A DNA stretch of 45,142 nucleotides from positions 1 through 45,142 of the forward strand of contig CAZKHG010000024.1 in NCBI GenBank assembly GCA_964552655.1. Reading direction: 5' to 3'. Made by a program: the position numbers and the translations under genes. The notes under the pieces were generated by a model. It was not told where the DNA came from. It ran no database searches and saw only the letters and a program-made list of their open reading frames with translations. The stretch is from CAZKHG01 sp964552655 (GTDB lineage: Bacteria; Bacteroidota; Bacteroidia; Bacteroidales; Tenuifilaceae). Every line of letters starts with the position of its first letter. The first letter of the stretch is position 1. Shown here piece by piece: positions 35,217-44,093 of the stretch.

Positions 35217-38200
35217 ATTCGCCAAAAACGGTATAAAAGTATTAAAAAAATAGTCAAAATAGCAGTTTGGTTTGCTGTCATCCTAATGGCAATACCAACT
35301 TTTGCCTGGTTAATCATCCAAAACAGCCAGGTTCAAACCTACCTTGTTTCTGAGGTAACCAGAATGCTGAAACAAAAATTGGGGACAGAGGTTCAGATCG
35401 GGAAGGTTGATTTCCGCCCGTTTAGCCAGATTCTGCTCAGAGACGTTTTCATTGAAGATCTGAACCACGACACACTCCTATCGGCTCAAACCCTGAAGGC
35501 ATCGCTATTTTGGGTCAATCAGAAGAATAATATTTTAAAACTGAACAAAGTCGGAATTGAAGGGGCGCTTATTAACTTTTATACTGACTCATCAGGCGTG
35601 ATGAACCTCAACGGGCTGCTCGATAAATTATCTACCGATACATCAACCACCAGTACCGGTGAACCGATGGGCATCGAGATTAATAATATTTTTATCAGCA
35701 ACAGCACATTCAGATTAAAGGATTTTAACCCACCAAAAGTTGAATACGGTATCAACTTTTCAGATTTAACCCTAAATCAGCTTAACCTTGATATTAAAGA
35801 TTTTGGGATGCATGGCGATACCATTTCGATGGCTATCAATCATTTGAATTTTACTGAGAGGAGCGGGTTTTACGCCCAGGACATCAGGGCCGAGTTCAGC
35901 ATGAGCAGTAGGCACCTGGAATTCGATAAGCTAAGGGTTAAAGCCGAAGGAGCAAACCTTCAGCTGCCGCTTCTAAAGATGAAATTCGATGGATGGGACA
36001 AGCTGGGCGATTTTTTTAACAGCGTGTTTCTTGATGTTGATATCAGAAATTCCTTTTTCACAAGCCAGATGCTAGCCTACTTTGTCCCTGAACTAAAGGA
36101 TTATAACCTGGGCTTTACCCTTAGCGGATTGGTTAAGGGCCCTTTGGCAGACGTACAGGGTAGGAAAATTTTACTTACCATGGGTTCTCAAACGGTTCTT
36201 TTAACCAATTTCAACATCTCTGGTTTGCCTGATATTGACCAAACCATGATGAATATTGATGTTAAAGAGTTTTCGTCCTCCCTGAATGATATCCGGGGCA
36301 TTAAGCTGAGAAATGGGGAACCATTGGTAAGCCTGCCCGAAAACCTGACCACTCTTAAAAAAGTTACCTATAAGGGGAACTTTACCGGGTTCCCGAATAA
36401 CTTTGTTGCTTTTGGAACCATATCAACCGCAATAGGCAAAATCAGGCTGGATCTTTCTATCAAGCCAGATGTAAATCAGAGCACTGAATTCAATGGTAAA
36501 ATATCGGTTGATAACGCCGATTTAGGTAAAATAGCAGGAACTGCAAGCCTTGGCAAAACAAGCCTGGTGGCAATGGTTAAAGGGAAATCTGATAAAAAAG
36601 CCAATATCAGCGCATTTACCGATGCAACCATTTTTAAAATCGAGGCCAATGATTACAGGTACTCAAATATCAGGGTTTCAGGAAACCTGACCAACAGAAC
36701 TTATGTGGGCTCCATATCGCTAGATGACCCAAACTGCAAACTCAACTTTCTGGGAAAGGTTGATTTCTCTGACTCAATCCCCGTGTTCGACTTTTCTGCA
36801 TTTGTTCCCAAAATTGACCTGAAAAAACTTAACTTAAACCCCACGGACTCCATATCACAGGCATCGTTCCTGCTAACTGCAAAATTCAGGGGCAATAACC
36901 TCGATAACAGTAAAGGGGAAATAAAGGTGGTTAACTCATTCTATAAAAACCAGAACGGCGAATTTAAGCTGGCTGACATCACAATTAATGCCGATAATAA
37001 TGCCGACAGTAAAGTTATCTCCTTAAAATCGGAGTTTGCCGAAGGAGAACTCCGTGGAAAATACAACTATGCCAATATCATCGATAACTTGTTAGAGCTG
37101 ATGTATATTTACGTGCCGGCGCTAAAGCCTGAAGGCCACGCCCAGAAAACAGCGAATATGGCTATAACCAACCCGGAGTTCAACGATTATATCATCAAGT
37201 TCCGTCTTAAAAAGACACAGAAAATCACCAATGTCATCGCACCGGAATTCAAAATAGCAGAGAATACCAGCGTATTTGGAATTTTTAACCCCGATTTGCA
37301 AACCCTTACCCTTAAAATCAAAATCCCCGAGGTAGCCTCAGGGGCAAATGTTTTCAAAGATATTTCCATTGACGGGCAAACCAAAGACAGTATTTTTGAG
37401 GCCAGTGTTACAAGCCCCCTGTTTGATATTGGGGGAACCTATATAAAGAATCTTAACCTTACATCATTAATAAAACAAAATAAAATTGATTTCACTTTCG
37501 CCTGGGACAATAAACAAAGCATTAAAAATCTGGGTGAGATAAAGGCCATTGCCGATTTCAACCCTTCATTTGAGAAAAAAGGATCAATCGCCACCCTGGA
37601 GTTTAAGCCATGCAACTTTATCATCAACGATTCCACATGGAGCATATCGCCAAGTAAAATAACCATTGATACGAGTACGTATAATATTGATAATCTAATC
37701 ATTCAAAACCAGAAACAGTCGCTTTCCATACATGGTAACATTTCTAAATACGGGAAAGATTCACTGCTTGTAAAGCTTAAGAATATAGATATTTCTAACC
37801 TCAATTTTTATTCACAAAGCATTGGCTATAAACTTAAGGGGCGAATAAACGGGTATGCTATGGTATCGGGGATTTTTCAGAGCCCTACCCTTTTTGCTGA
37901 TATTGATATTAATGATATGGCTGTGAACTCGCGCGAAGTTGGCCATGTTAACTTTAGCAGTAACTGGTTTAACGAGGAGAAAAGGTTAGCCCTTAACCTG
38001 ACCAACACCAAACACGATACTGTTACTTTTAATTTGATGGGTAATCTTTTTACTGAAACCAATAAGCTCGACTTTAAGGTAAAAATCCAGCAAATTCAGC
38101 TAGCCCATTTGGCACCTTTCCTGGAAGGGAATGTTTCCAACATGACTGGTTCACTCAATGGGAACCTCAAAGTTACCGGAACCACAGAAAAACCACTGGT

Positions 38201-39764
38201 TAACGGAACTATATTCTTGAATAAAAGCAGAATGACCCTGGATTTCCTGAAAACCCGCTATGCAATAAACGACCATATCGATTTTATAAATAGTGATATC
38301 TTTTTTAAAAACTTCAAGATCCTCGATATACATAACAAAACGGCAGTTCTTAACGGGAAGTTAAGCACAGAATATTTCAGCAATTTTATGCTTGATCTCG
38401 GTTTGAACACCGATAACTTTCAGTGCATGAATACCAAGGAAAAGGATAATGAACTTTTCTACGGGACAGTATATGCTACAGGGCAAATCAACATTACAGG
38501 GCCTGTAGATAATTTAACCATGAATGTTGCCGTAAGGACTGAGCCAAAAACTGCCCTATTCCTTCCCCTGCCAAGCGGAGGAGATGTTGCTGAAAATAAT
38601 TTCATCAAATTTGCCAGCAATAACCCCGATGATATACTCATTGAAGAAACCATTATTGCCCCACCGGAACAATCGAGTAACATGCAGCTGAACTTCGACC
38701 TGCAGGTAACGCCAGAGGCAGAGGTACAAATTATAATAGACAAAAAACTGGGAGATATTATTAAGGCCAGTGGTTCAGGGAACCTTAAAATGGAGGTTAA
38801 CCCTTACACTGATGATTTTAAAATGTATGGCGATTATATCATCGAAAAAGGGGATTACCTTTTCACCCTACAGGGTGTTATAAACAAAAAGTTTAAAATA
38901 GAAGAGGGCGGGAGCATCTCCTGGAATGGCGATCCGATTGATGCTACAATGAATATCAAGGCAGTTTACAAAGTCAAAACCGGGTTAGACCAGCTCTTAA
39001 TGCTCCAGGATGACAGGTATAAGCAAAAGGTCCCGGTTGATTGCCAGATCTTGTTAACCCAGAAATTAATGGCACCCGGCATAAAATTTAACATTGATGT
39101 TCTGACCACCGATAATGAAACCAAGGCGCTTGTAAACAGCGCGCTAAGCACTGAGGAGAGCATTAACAAAAATTTTCTCTCGTTGCTGGTAATCAACAGC
39201 TTTGTCCCAACTTTTCAGGATCAGAATAGCCCCGGGCTAAGCTCCGGTTTATCAAACACTGTAAGCGAGATGCTTTCCAACCAGCTGAGTAACTGGCTGT
39301 CGCAGTGGAGTAAAACATTTGATATAGGGCTCAACTACCGTCCGGGTTCGCCCAATAATGAGCTCAGCTCCGACCAGGTTGAACTGGCCTTATCCACCCA
39401 GCTGTTTAACGACCGGGTTAGCATCAACGGGAATGTTGATATGGGCTCGCGCAGCACATCAAGCCCCATTGCCGGCGACTTTAACATGGATGTCAAGCTG
39501 AATAAATCGGGGAAACTCCGTTTTAAAGCTTTCGCCCGATCGAACGATGAACTCATCAAAACTGAGCAGAACCAGTACACCACCGGTGCAGGTATTTTAT
39601 ACCGCGAAGAGTTTAATAATTTATATGACCTGCTCCACCGCGTTAAGCATACTTTTAAAGAGGAAAATACACAAATCCCTCTTAAAGACGAGGATCAGAA
39701 CAAATCTGGGAAAGATATTGAGAAAAAAACGGAGAAAGAGGATAACTTTGTCCTGATTAAGTAA
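35217..39764 (+). CDS. TamB-like translocation/assembly module protein (DUF490)
   Basis: A very long envelope protein (1492 residues from the ATG at 35286) of the AsmA/TamB type, thought to bridge inner and outer membranes and move lipids or help insert outer-membrane proteins. It shows an N-terminal membrane anchor, long stretches of repeating beta strands (AsmA/TamB repeats), and a C-terminal DUF490 domain with 'YIIEKGDYLFTLQGV', 'SWNGDPIDATMNIKAVY' and 'FNDRVSINGN'. From the ATG at 35286 the anchor would be cut short. The frame continues upstream through codons giving 'RQKRYKSIKKIVKIAVWFAV', a normal charged anchor, to the non-standard codon ATT at 35217. I show this longer version; the start is uncertain. 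The 3' end overlaps the convergent PLP gene by 8 bp. Confidence 0.85.
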   Translation: MRQKRYKSIKKIVKIAVWFAVILMAIPTFAWLIIQNSQVQTYLVSEVTRMLKQKLGTEVQIGKVDFRPFSQILLRDVFIEDLNHDTLLSAQTLKASLFWVNQKNNILKLNKVGIEGALINFYTDSSGVMNLNGLLDKLSTDTSTTSTGEPMGIEINNIFISNSTFRLKDFNPPKVEYGINFSDLTLNQLNLDIKDFGMHGDTISMAINHLNFTERSGFYAQDIRAEFSMSSRHLEFDKLRVKAEGANLQLPLLKMKFDGWDKLGDFFNSVFLDVDIRNSFFTSQMLAYFVPELKDYNLGFTLSGLVKGPLADVQGRKILLTMGSQTVLLTNFNISGLPDIDQTMMNIDVKEFSSSLNDIRGIKLRNGEPLVSLPENLTTLKKVTYKGNFTGFPNNFVAFGTISTAIGKIRLDLSIKPDVNQSTEFNGKISVDNADLGKIAGTASLGKTSLVAMVKGKSDKKANISAFTDATIFKIEANDYRYSNIRVSGNLTNRTYVGSISLDDPNCKLNFLGKVDFSDSIPVFDFSAFVPKIDLKKLNLNPTDSISQASFLLTAKFRGNNLDNSKGEIKVVNSFYKNQNGEFKLADITINADNNADSKVISLKSEFAEGELRGKYNYANIIDNLLELMYIYVPALKPEGHAQKTANMAITNPEFNDYIIKFRLKKTQKITNVIAPEFKIAENTSVFGIFNPDLQTLTLKIKIPEVASGANVFKDISIDGQTKDSIFEASVTSPLFDIGGTYIKNLNLTSLIKQNKIDFTFAWDNKQSIKNLGEIKAIADFNPSFEKKGSIATLEFKPCNFIINDSTWSISPSKITIDTSTYNIDNLIIQNQKQSLSIHGNISKYGKDSLLVKLKNIDISNLNFYSQSIGYKLKGRINGYAMVSGIFQSPTLFADIDINDMAVNSREVGHVNFSSNWFNEEKRLALNLTNTKHDTVTFNLMGNLFTETNKLDFKVKIQQIQLAHLAPFLEGNVSNMTGSLNGNLKVTGTTEKPLVNGTIFLNKSRMTLDFLKTRYAINDHIDFINSDIFFKNFKILDIHNKTAVLNGKLSTEYFSNFMLDLGLNTDNFQCMNTKEKDNELFYGTVYATGQINITGPVDNLTMNVAVRTEPKTALFLPLPSGGDVAENNFIKFASNNPDDILIEETIIAPPEQSSNMQLNFDLQVTPEAEVQIIIDKKLGDIIKASGSGNLKMEVNPYTDDFKMYGDYIIEKGDYLFTLQGVINKKFKIEEGGSISWNGDPIDATMNIKAVYKVKTGLDQLLMLQDDRYKQKVPVDCQILLTQKLMAPGIKFNIDVLTTDNETKALVNSALSTEESINKNFLSLLVINSFVPTFQDQNSPGLSSGLSNTVSEMLSNQLSNWLSQWSKTFDIGLNYRPGSPNNELSSDQVELALSTQLFNDRVSINGNVDMGSRSTSSPIAGDFNMDVKLNKSGKLRFKAFARSNDELIKTEQNQYTTGAGILYREEFNNLYDLLHRVKHTFKEENTQIPLKDEDQNKSGKDIEKKTEKEDNFVLIK

Positions 39765-40746
39765 ATTTTAAGATTTCTTCAGCCAAGCCGAAGTTTGCTA
39801 CAATTCCTCCCGTATGCCAGAATAAAATGTTCGATCCCGGGTTTATCAAGCCTTTACCAAGCATATCAATCATACCATAAAAGGCCCTAGCGGTATAAAC
39901 CGGATCCAGAAGTATTCCCTCTTTTTCAGCCAGAAGTTTTATTGCACATACCTCGTTTGTGGTAACTACACCATACCCGGATTCATTGTAACCATCAATA
40001 AGGGTTACATCCTCTAAAAAATTGAAACTTTCAAGGTTATTTTTTTCTGAATAATTTGATATAATTTTCTTAATATAGTCAGTTAGATTATGATTAGGAT
40101 CAGTGTTTTTTGAAATGTTGATCCCAACTATTTTTGATTCAAGGTTATAGATTTGCTTTCCGATAATTAACCCGGCATGAGTGCCTCCCGAACAGGATGC
40201 AAAGAAAATAGAATCAAATTTTATTCCCAATTGAACCTCTTGATTTACCAACTCATTAACTGCATTAACATAGCCCATAGCTCCAATTTCATTTGATCCG
40301 CCAACAGGGATGATGTAAGGTTTTGCCCCTGCCTTTGATAATGAGTTATGTAACTTAATATCAAAATTCAAAAAACTGGACTCATCAACATAATGAAGAG
40401 TAGCACCCAGCAGCTTGTTTAACAACAAATTCCCATTTACTTGTTCTGGTTCAGAACCACGAAGCACCAAATGGCACTTTAACCCAACTTTATTTGCAGC
40501 GGCAGCTGTTTGCCGGCAATGGTTAGATTGCAATGCTCCGGAAGTGATTATTGTATTACAACCCTTATCAATTGCATCCTGCAAAAGAAATTCCAGCTTA
40601 CGGGTTTTATTCCCTCCTGTAGCCAGGCCTGTCTGATCATCGCGTTTGATATAAATCTGATAATCAGGATATTGTTCTGATATATTTTCAAGCTTTTCGA
40701 TTGGAGTTGGATAAAATCCAAGCTTAATGCAGTTGTTCATAAGCAT
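39757..40746 (-). CDS. D-cysteine desulfhydrase / ACC deaminase-family PLP enzyme
   Basis: A 329-residue fold-type II PLP enzyme. 'YIKRDDQTGLATGGNKTRKLEFLL' carries the PLP-binding Lys, 'TSGALQSNHCRQTAAAA' is the substrate-binding block of this family, and 'SCSGGTHAGL' holds the phosphate of PLP. The family splits D-cysteine to pyruvate, ammonia and sulfide, or 1-aminocyclopropane-1-carboxylate to 2-oxobutyrate; I lean to D-cysteine desulfhydrase but cannot separate them. The second ATG at 40740 (MNNCIK) is an alternative start. It overlaps the 3' end of tamB by 8 bp, convergently. Confidence 0.85.
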   Translation of the reverse strand: MLMNNCIKLGFYPTPIEKLENISEQYPDYQIYIKRDDQTGLATGGNKTRKLEFLLQDAIDKGCNTIITSGALQSNHCRQTAAAANKVGLKCHLVLRGSEPEQVNGNLLLNKLLGATLHYVDESSFLNFDIKLHNSLSKAGAKPYIIPVGGSNEIGAMGYVNAVNELVNQEVQLGIKFDSIFFASCSGGTHAGLIIGKQIYNLESKIVGINISKNTDPNHNLTDYIKKIISNYSEKNNLESFNFLEDVTLIDGYNESGYGVVTTNEVCAIKLLAEKEGILLDPVYTARAFYGMIDMLGKGLINPGSNILFWHTGGIVANFGLAEEILKFT

Positions 40747-40799
40747 CAGAAAAAACAGTAAGTTGATTCCTTAACGGGTTATCGTATTGCAAAAAGAGC

Positions 40800-40807
40800 T
40801 AAATTTG
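40800..40807 (+). promoter_or_regulatory. Putative -7 element TAAATTTG
   Basis: Fits TAnnTTTG, 17 bp before the ATG of the CDF transporter; no clear -33 box. Confidence 0.4.
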
Positions 40808-40824
40808 AGGCTTATTCTCAAAAA

Positions 40825-41691
40825 ATGAAAAAAAAAGTAAAAGTAGCTCGACTTTCCATTATCTCCAACACCAGCCTAATTATTATTAAAACCGTTGTAG
40901 GTCTGATTAGCGGTTCGGTAAGTATTATTTCTGAAGCCATACACTCGTTTATGGATCTGCTGGCTGCCATTATCGCTTTTTTTTCAGTGAGGGTATCAGA
41001 TCGCCCTGCCGATAGCAGGCATCCGTATGGACATGGAAAATTTGAAAACATCTCCGGTGTTATTGAAGCCTTATTAATCTTTATTGCTGCTGGATGGATT
41101 ATCTATGAAGCCATTGATAAGCTCATAAACCGGAATGAGGTTGAGTCCATTGGGTTGGGTTCTCTTGTGATGCTTTTTTCAGCTATCATCAATTTTGTGG
41201 TTTCAAAACAGCTATACAAAGTTGCCAAAGAAACCGATTCTATTGCCCTTGAGGCCGATGCCCTACACCTAAAAACAGATGTTTTAACCTCACTTGGAGT
41301 CGCAATAGGCCTGTTTGTTATTTGGATAACCGATATTCATATTTTGGATCCAATTATTGCAATCCTTGTAGCCTTGCTAATATTGAAGGAGTCGTACGTA
41401 TTGTTAAGAAAAGCATATTCACCATTGCTGGATATAGCTTTATCGCCCGATGAGATTTTGATGATAGAGGATTCCATCAAAGCCTTCAATATTCCCTACC
41501 ACGAGCTTAAAACCCGTAAAGCCGGGAATTACCGCTTTGCTGAATTCCACATTGAAATGCCTGAAGCAACCCAGCTTAAAGATGTTCATGAACTCTGCGA
41601 TAGAATTGAGGATTCTATAAAATCGAGGTTTAAGGAGATTTCTGTTACCATTCATGTTGAGACTACAGGGATTCATATCAAAAGGGACTAA
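40825..41691 (+). CDS. Cation diffusion facilitator (CDF) family transporter
   Basis: A 288-residue proton-coupled metal exporter with six membrane helices (within about 10-190) and a C-terminal cytoplasmic metal-binding domain. The transport site can be read as H40 and D44 in helix 2 ('SEAIHSFMD') and H148 and D152 in helix 5 ('LHLKTD'). This HD-HD set is usual in Zn2+-selective members, whereas FieF has DD-HD, so zinc is the best guess. The cytoplasmic loop 'RHPYGHGKFE' is a family signature. It probably stands alone, ending at a shared terminator. Confidence 0.92.
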   Translation: MKKKVKVARLSIISNTSLIIIKTVVGLISGSVSIISEAIHSFMDLLAAIIAFFSVRVSDRPADSRHPYGHGKFENISGVIEALLIFIAAGWIIYEAIDKLINRNEVESIGLGSLVMLFSAIINFVVSKQLYKVAKETDSIALEADALHLKTDVLTSLGVAIGLFVIWITDIHILDPIIAILVALLILKESYVLLRKAYSPLLDIALSPDEILMIEDSIKAFNIPYHELKTRKAGNYRFAEFHIEMPEATQLKDVHELCDRIEDSIKSRFKEISVTIHVETTGIHIKRD

Positions 41692-41710
41692 GCATTCAAT
41701 AAAAATTAAA

Positions 41711-41740
41711 AAGAGAGGCTTTCGTAATAAAGCCTCTCTT
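41711..41740. terminator. Bidirectional intrinsic terminator
   Basis: Perfect 12-bp stem AAGAGAGGCTTT/AAAGCCTCTCTT with a 6-base loop between convergent genes. A T-rich tail on the minus strand suits the peptidase gene best. Confidence 0.9.
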
Positions 41741-41763
41741 CTATTATAATAATTAAGGGTTGG

Positions 41764-43887
41764 TTATTCCTTTATACCAAGAAGTTTAAACATAAATGCA
41801 TACTCAAACGCCGTATTCCTTAAAGGTTTAAACCTACCTGATGCCCCGCCATGTCCAGCCTCCATATCAATTTTGAAGATTAACAGGTTGTTATCGGTTT
41901 TTATATCCCTCAGCTTGGCAACCCACTTGGCCGGTTCAAAATATTGAACCTGCGAATCGTGATATCCCGAGGTTACCATCAAATTCGGGTAGTTTTGTGC
42001 TTTTGTCTGATCGTAAGGGGAGTAAGATTTCATGTAGAAATAGTAAACAGAATCGGCAGGGTTACCCCATTCGTCGAATTCACCAGTGGTGAGGGGTATG
42101 CTGGTATCAAGCATTGTAGTTACAACATCAACAAAAGGCACAGCCGCAACCACTCCTTTATACAAATCGGGCCGCAGGTTAATTACAGCGCCCATCAACA
42201 AACCACCGGCGCTTCCCCCTTCAGCAAATAGTTTCTGGGGGGAGGTGTACTTATTGTCAATCAGGTATTGGGAACAAGCAATGAAATCGGTGAATGTATT
42301 TATTTTTTTAAGCAGCTTCCCGTCCTCATACCACTTACGCCCCATCTCTTCGCCACCCCTAATGTGGGCTATCGCATAAATAAACCCACGATCAAGCAAG
42401 GAAATTCGATTCGAACTGAAATAAGGATTCATCGCATAGCCATATGATCCATAACCATAAATAAGAGCAGGATTGGTACCATCTAGCAAAATTCCCTTTT
42501 TGTAAACAATGGAAATTGGAATTTTGGTACCATCTTCGGCAGTTGCCCATAATCGTTTGGTTTCGTATAGTGTTGCATCGTAGCCTCCAACTACTTCGTT
42601 CTGCTTAAGCAACTTCCGCTCTTTGGTTTCCATGTTATAATCGAAAACTGAACCTGGTGTTGTAAGAGAAGTGTACGAGAAACGAAGCAGATTTGTGTTG
42701 AACTCCGGGTTTACACTTGGGAAAGCTGAATAAACCTCCTCGGGGAAATCGATGTAATATTCACTTTTATCGTTCCATTTTATAACCCTTATCTGGGTTA
42801 AAGCATCCTTCCGTTCCATCAAAACCAGGTAATCCTTAAATATCTCTATTCCATCTAAGAGAACATCCTCACGATGAGGAATAACCTCCTTCCAGTTTTC
42901 CTTGGATGTTTTTGAAGTTGGTGTCTCCATCAACCTAAAGTTCCGGGCATTGAGATTAGTTTTGATATAAAATTTAGTACCAAAATGATCAACACTATAC
43001 TCAAGACCTCTAAGCCGAGGCTGAATAATTTTAAATTCGCCCATGGGTTTGTTCGCATCCAAATACCTGTACTCCTGTGCCATAGTGCTGCTTGAGGCAA
43101 TCATCAGGAAAGCATCCGACTTAGTTTTATAAACAAATGTTGAATAGGTTTCATCGGCTTCATGGAAAATCAGCTTATCATTTTCAGATGTAAGGTCGGT
43201 GATTGAATGCCGGTATATTTTATAAGGACGCAAAGCTTCATCTTTTACTGTGTAAAACACTGTTTGGTTGTCGTTGGCCCATGCTACATCTCCGGTTGTG
43301 TTTGAAATCGTGCTATTCAGCAACTTGTTATCGGCCAGATTTTTAAAATATATGGTGTATTGTCTTCGGCTAACCGTATCAAGCCCGTAAGCCAACAGCT
43401 TATTATCGGGTGATATTTCAAGGCCTGTTACCTGGCAATAGTCGTGGCCTTCGGCTATCATATTAACATCTAAAAGCAGCTCTTCGGGCGCATCAAGTGT
43501 TCCTTTCTTGCGGCAATAAATGGGGTACTCTTTATTCTGCTCGTATCGGGAATAGTAGTAGTAACCATTATCAAGATAGGGCACCGAAACATCTTCCTCC
43601 TTGATTCTTCCTTTCATTTCCTGAAATAACTTTTCCTGAAGCGCTTCTGTACTTTTCATTACAGAAGTAGTATATGCGTTCTCCGCATTCAGGTAATCCA
43701 AGACTTTTTGCGAATCACGCTGATTCAGCCAATAATAAGGATCAATCCGGGTATCACCAAACATAACCATGGTGTATGGTTTTTTTTCTGCAACAGGAGG
43801 TTGTACGGTTGATGTGCATCCTATAAACAGGAAAAGGACCAGAGCCAAAGCAAAAGTCCTTTTGTTAGGATAAGATGAATAGTGCAT
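41764..43887 (-). CDS. Oligopeptidase B-type S9 peptidase lipoprotein
   Basis: A 707-residue prolyl-oligopeptidase-family serine peptidase. A lipoprotein signal (lipobox FIGC, Cys 24) suggests periplasmic or surface anchoring. A beta-propeller domain (about 75-435) covers an alpha/beta-hydrolase domain with the catalytic triad S559 (GGSAGG), D644 (GYHDSQ) and H679 (EAGHGG). Start 'DTRIDPYYWLNQRDS' and the general length fit oligopeptidase B/PtrB, which cleaves short peptides after basic residues; specificity here is not certain. Likely role: peptide breakdown for nutrition. Divergent from hydE. Confidence 0.93.
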   Translation of the reverse strand: MHYSSYPNKRTFALALVLFLFIGCTSTVQPPVAEKKPYTMVMFGDTRIDPYYWLNQRDSQKVLDYLNAENAYTTSVMKSTEALQEKLFQEMKGRIKEEDVSVPYLDNGYYYYSRYEQNKEYPIYCRKKGTLDAPEELLLDVNMIAEGHDYCQVTGLEISPDNKLLAYGLDTVSRRQYTIYFKNLADNKLLNSTISNTTGDVAWANDNQTVFYTVKDEALRPYKIYRHSITDLTSENDKLIFHEADETYSTFVYKTKSDAFLMIASSSTMAQEYRYLDANKPMGEFKIIQPRLRGLEYSVDHFGTKFYIKTNLNARNFRLMETPTSKTSKENWKEVIPHREDVLLDGIEIFKDYLVLMERKDALTQIRVIKWNDKSEYYIDFPEEVYSAFPSVNPEFNTNLLRFSYTSLTTPGSVFDYNMETKERKLLKQNEVVGGYDATLYETKRLWATAEDGTKIPISIVYKKGILLDGTNPALIYGYGSYGYAMNPYFSSNRISLLDRGFIYAIAHIRGGEEMGRKWYEDGKLLKKINTFTDFIACSQYLIDNKYTSPQKLFAEGGSAGGLLMGAVINLRPDLYKGVVAAVPFVDVVTTMLDTSIPLTTGEFDEWGNPADSVYYFYMKSYSPYDQTKAQNYPNLMVTSGYHDSQVQYFEPAKWVAKLRDIKTDNNLLIFKIDMEAGHGGASGRFKPLRNTAFEYAFMFKLLGIKE

Positions 43888-43962
43888 AAAATGATTTTTT
43901 AGTTGATATACTTATGTTTAGGAATTTAATCAGTCAAATATCCTAAAATAAATGAGTGATTG

Positions 43963-43982
43963 AAAATATTGACAAATATTTT
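43963..43982. promoter_or_regulatory. Inverted repeat AAAATATT-GACA-AATATTTT
   Basis: Perfect 8-bp arms with a 4-bp spacer in the divergent region between the peptidase and hydE, about 80 bp upstream of the putative hydE -7 element. A dimeric regulator site is possible; AT-rich sequence makes chance occurrence quite likely. Confidence 0.3.
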
Positions 43983-44061
43983 TGAGTAAAGTTTAAGGCG
44001 AGTAAAACAAACTAAAATAATTTATTCAATGAATCATCCCGCTTATGGGGTAAAGAATATG

Positions 44062-44069
44062 TAAATTTG
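44062..44069 (+). promoter_or_regulatory. Putative -7 element TAAATTTG
   Basis: Fits TAnnTTTG, 24 bp before the hydE ATG. Confidence 0.45.
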
Positions 44070-44093
44070 CCATACTAATACAAATGTTTTGTA

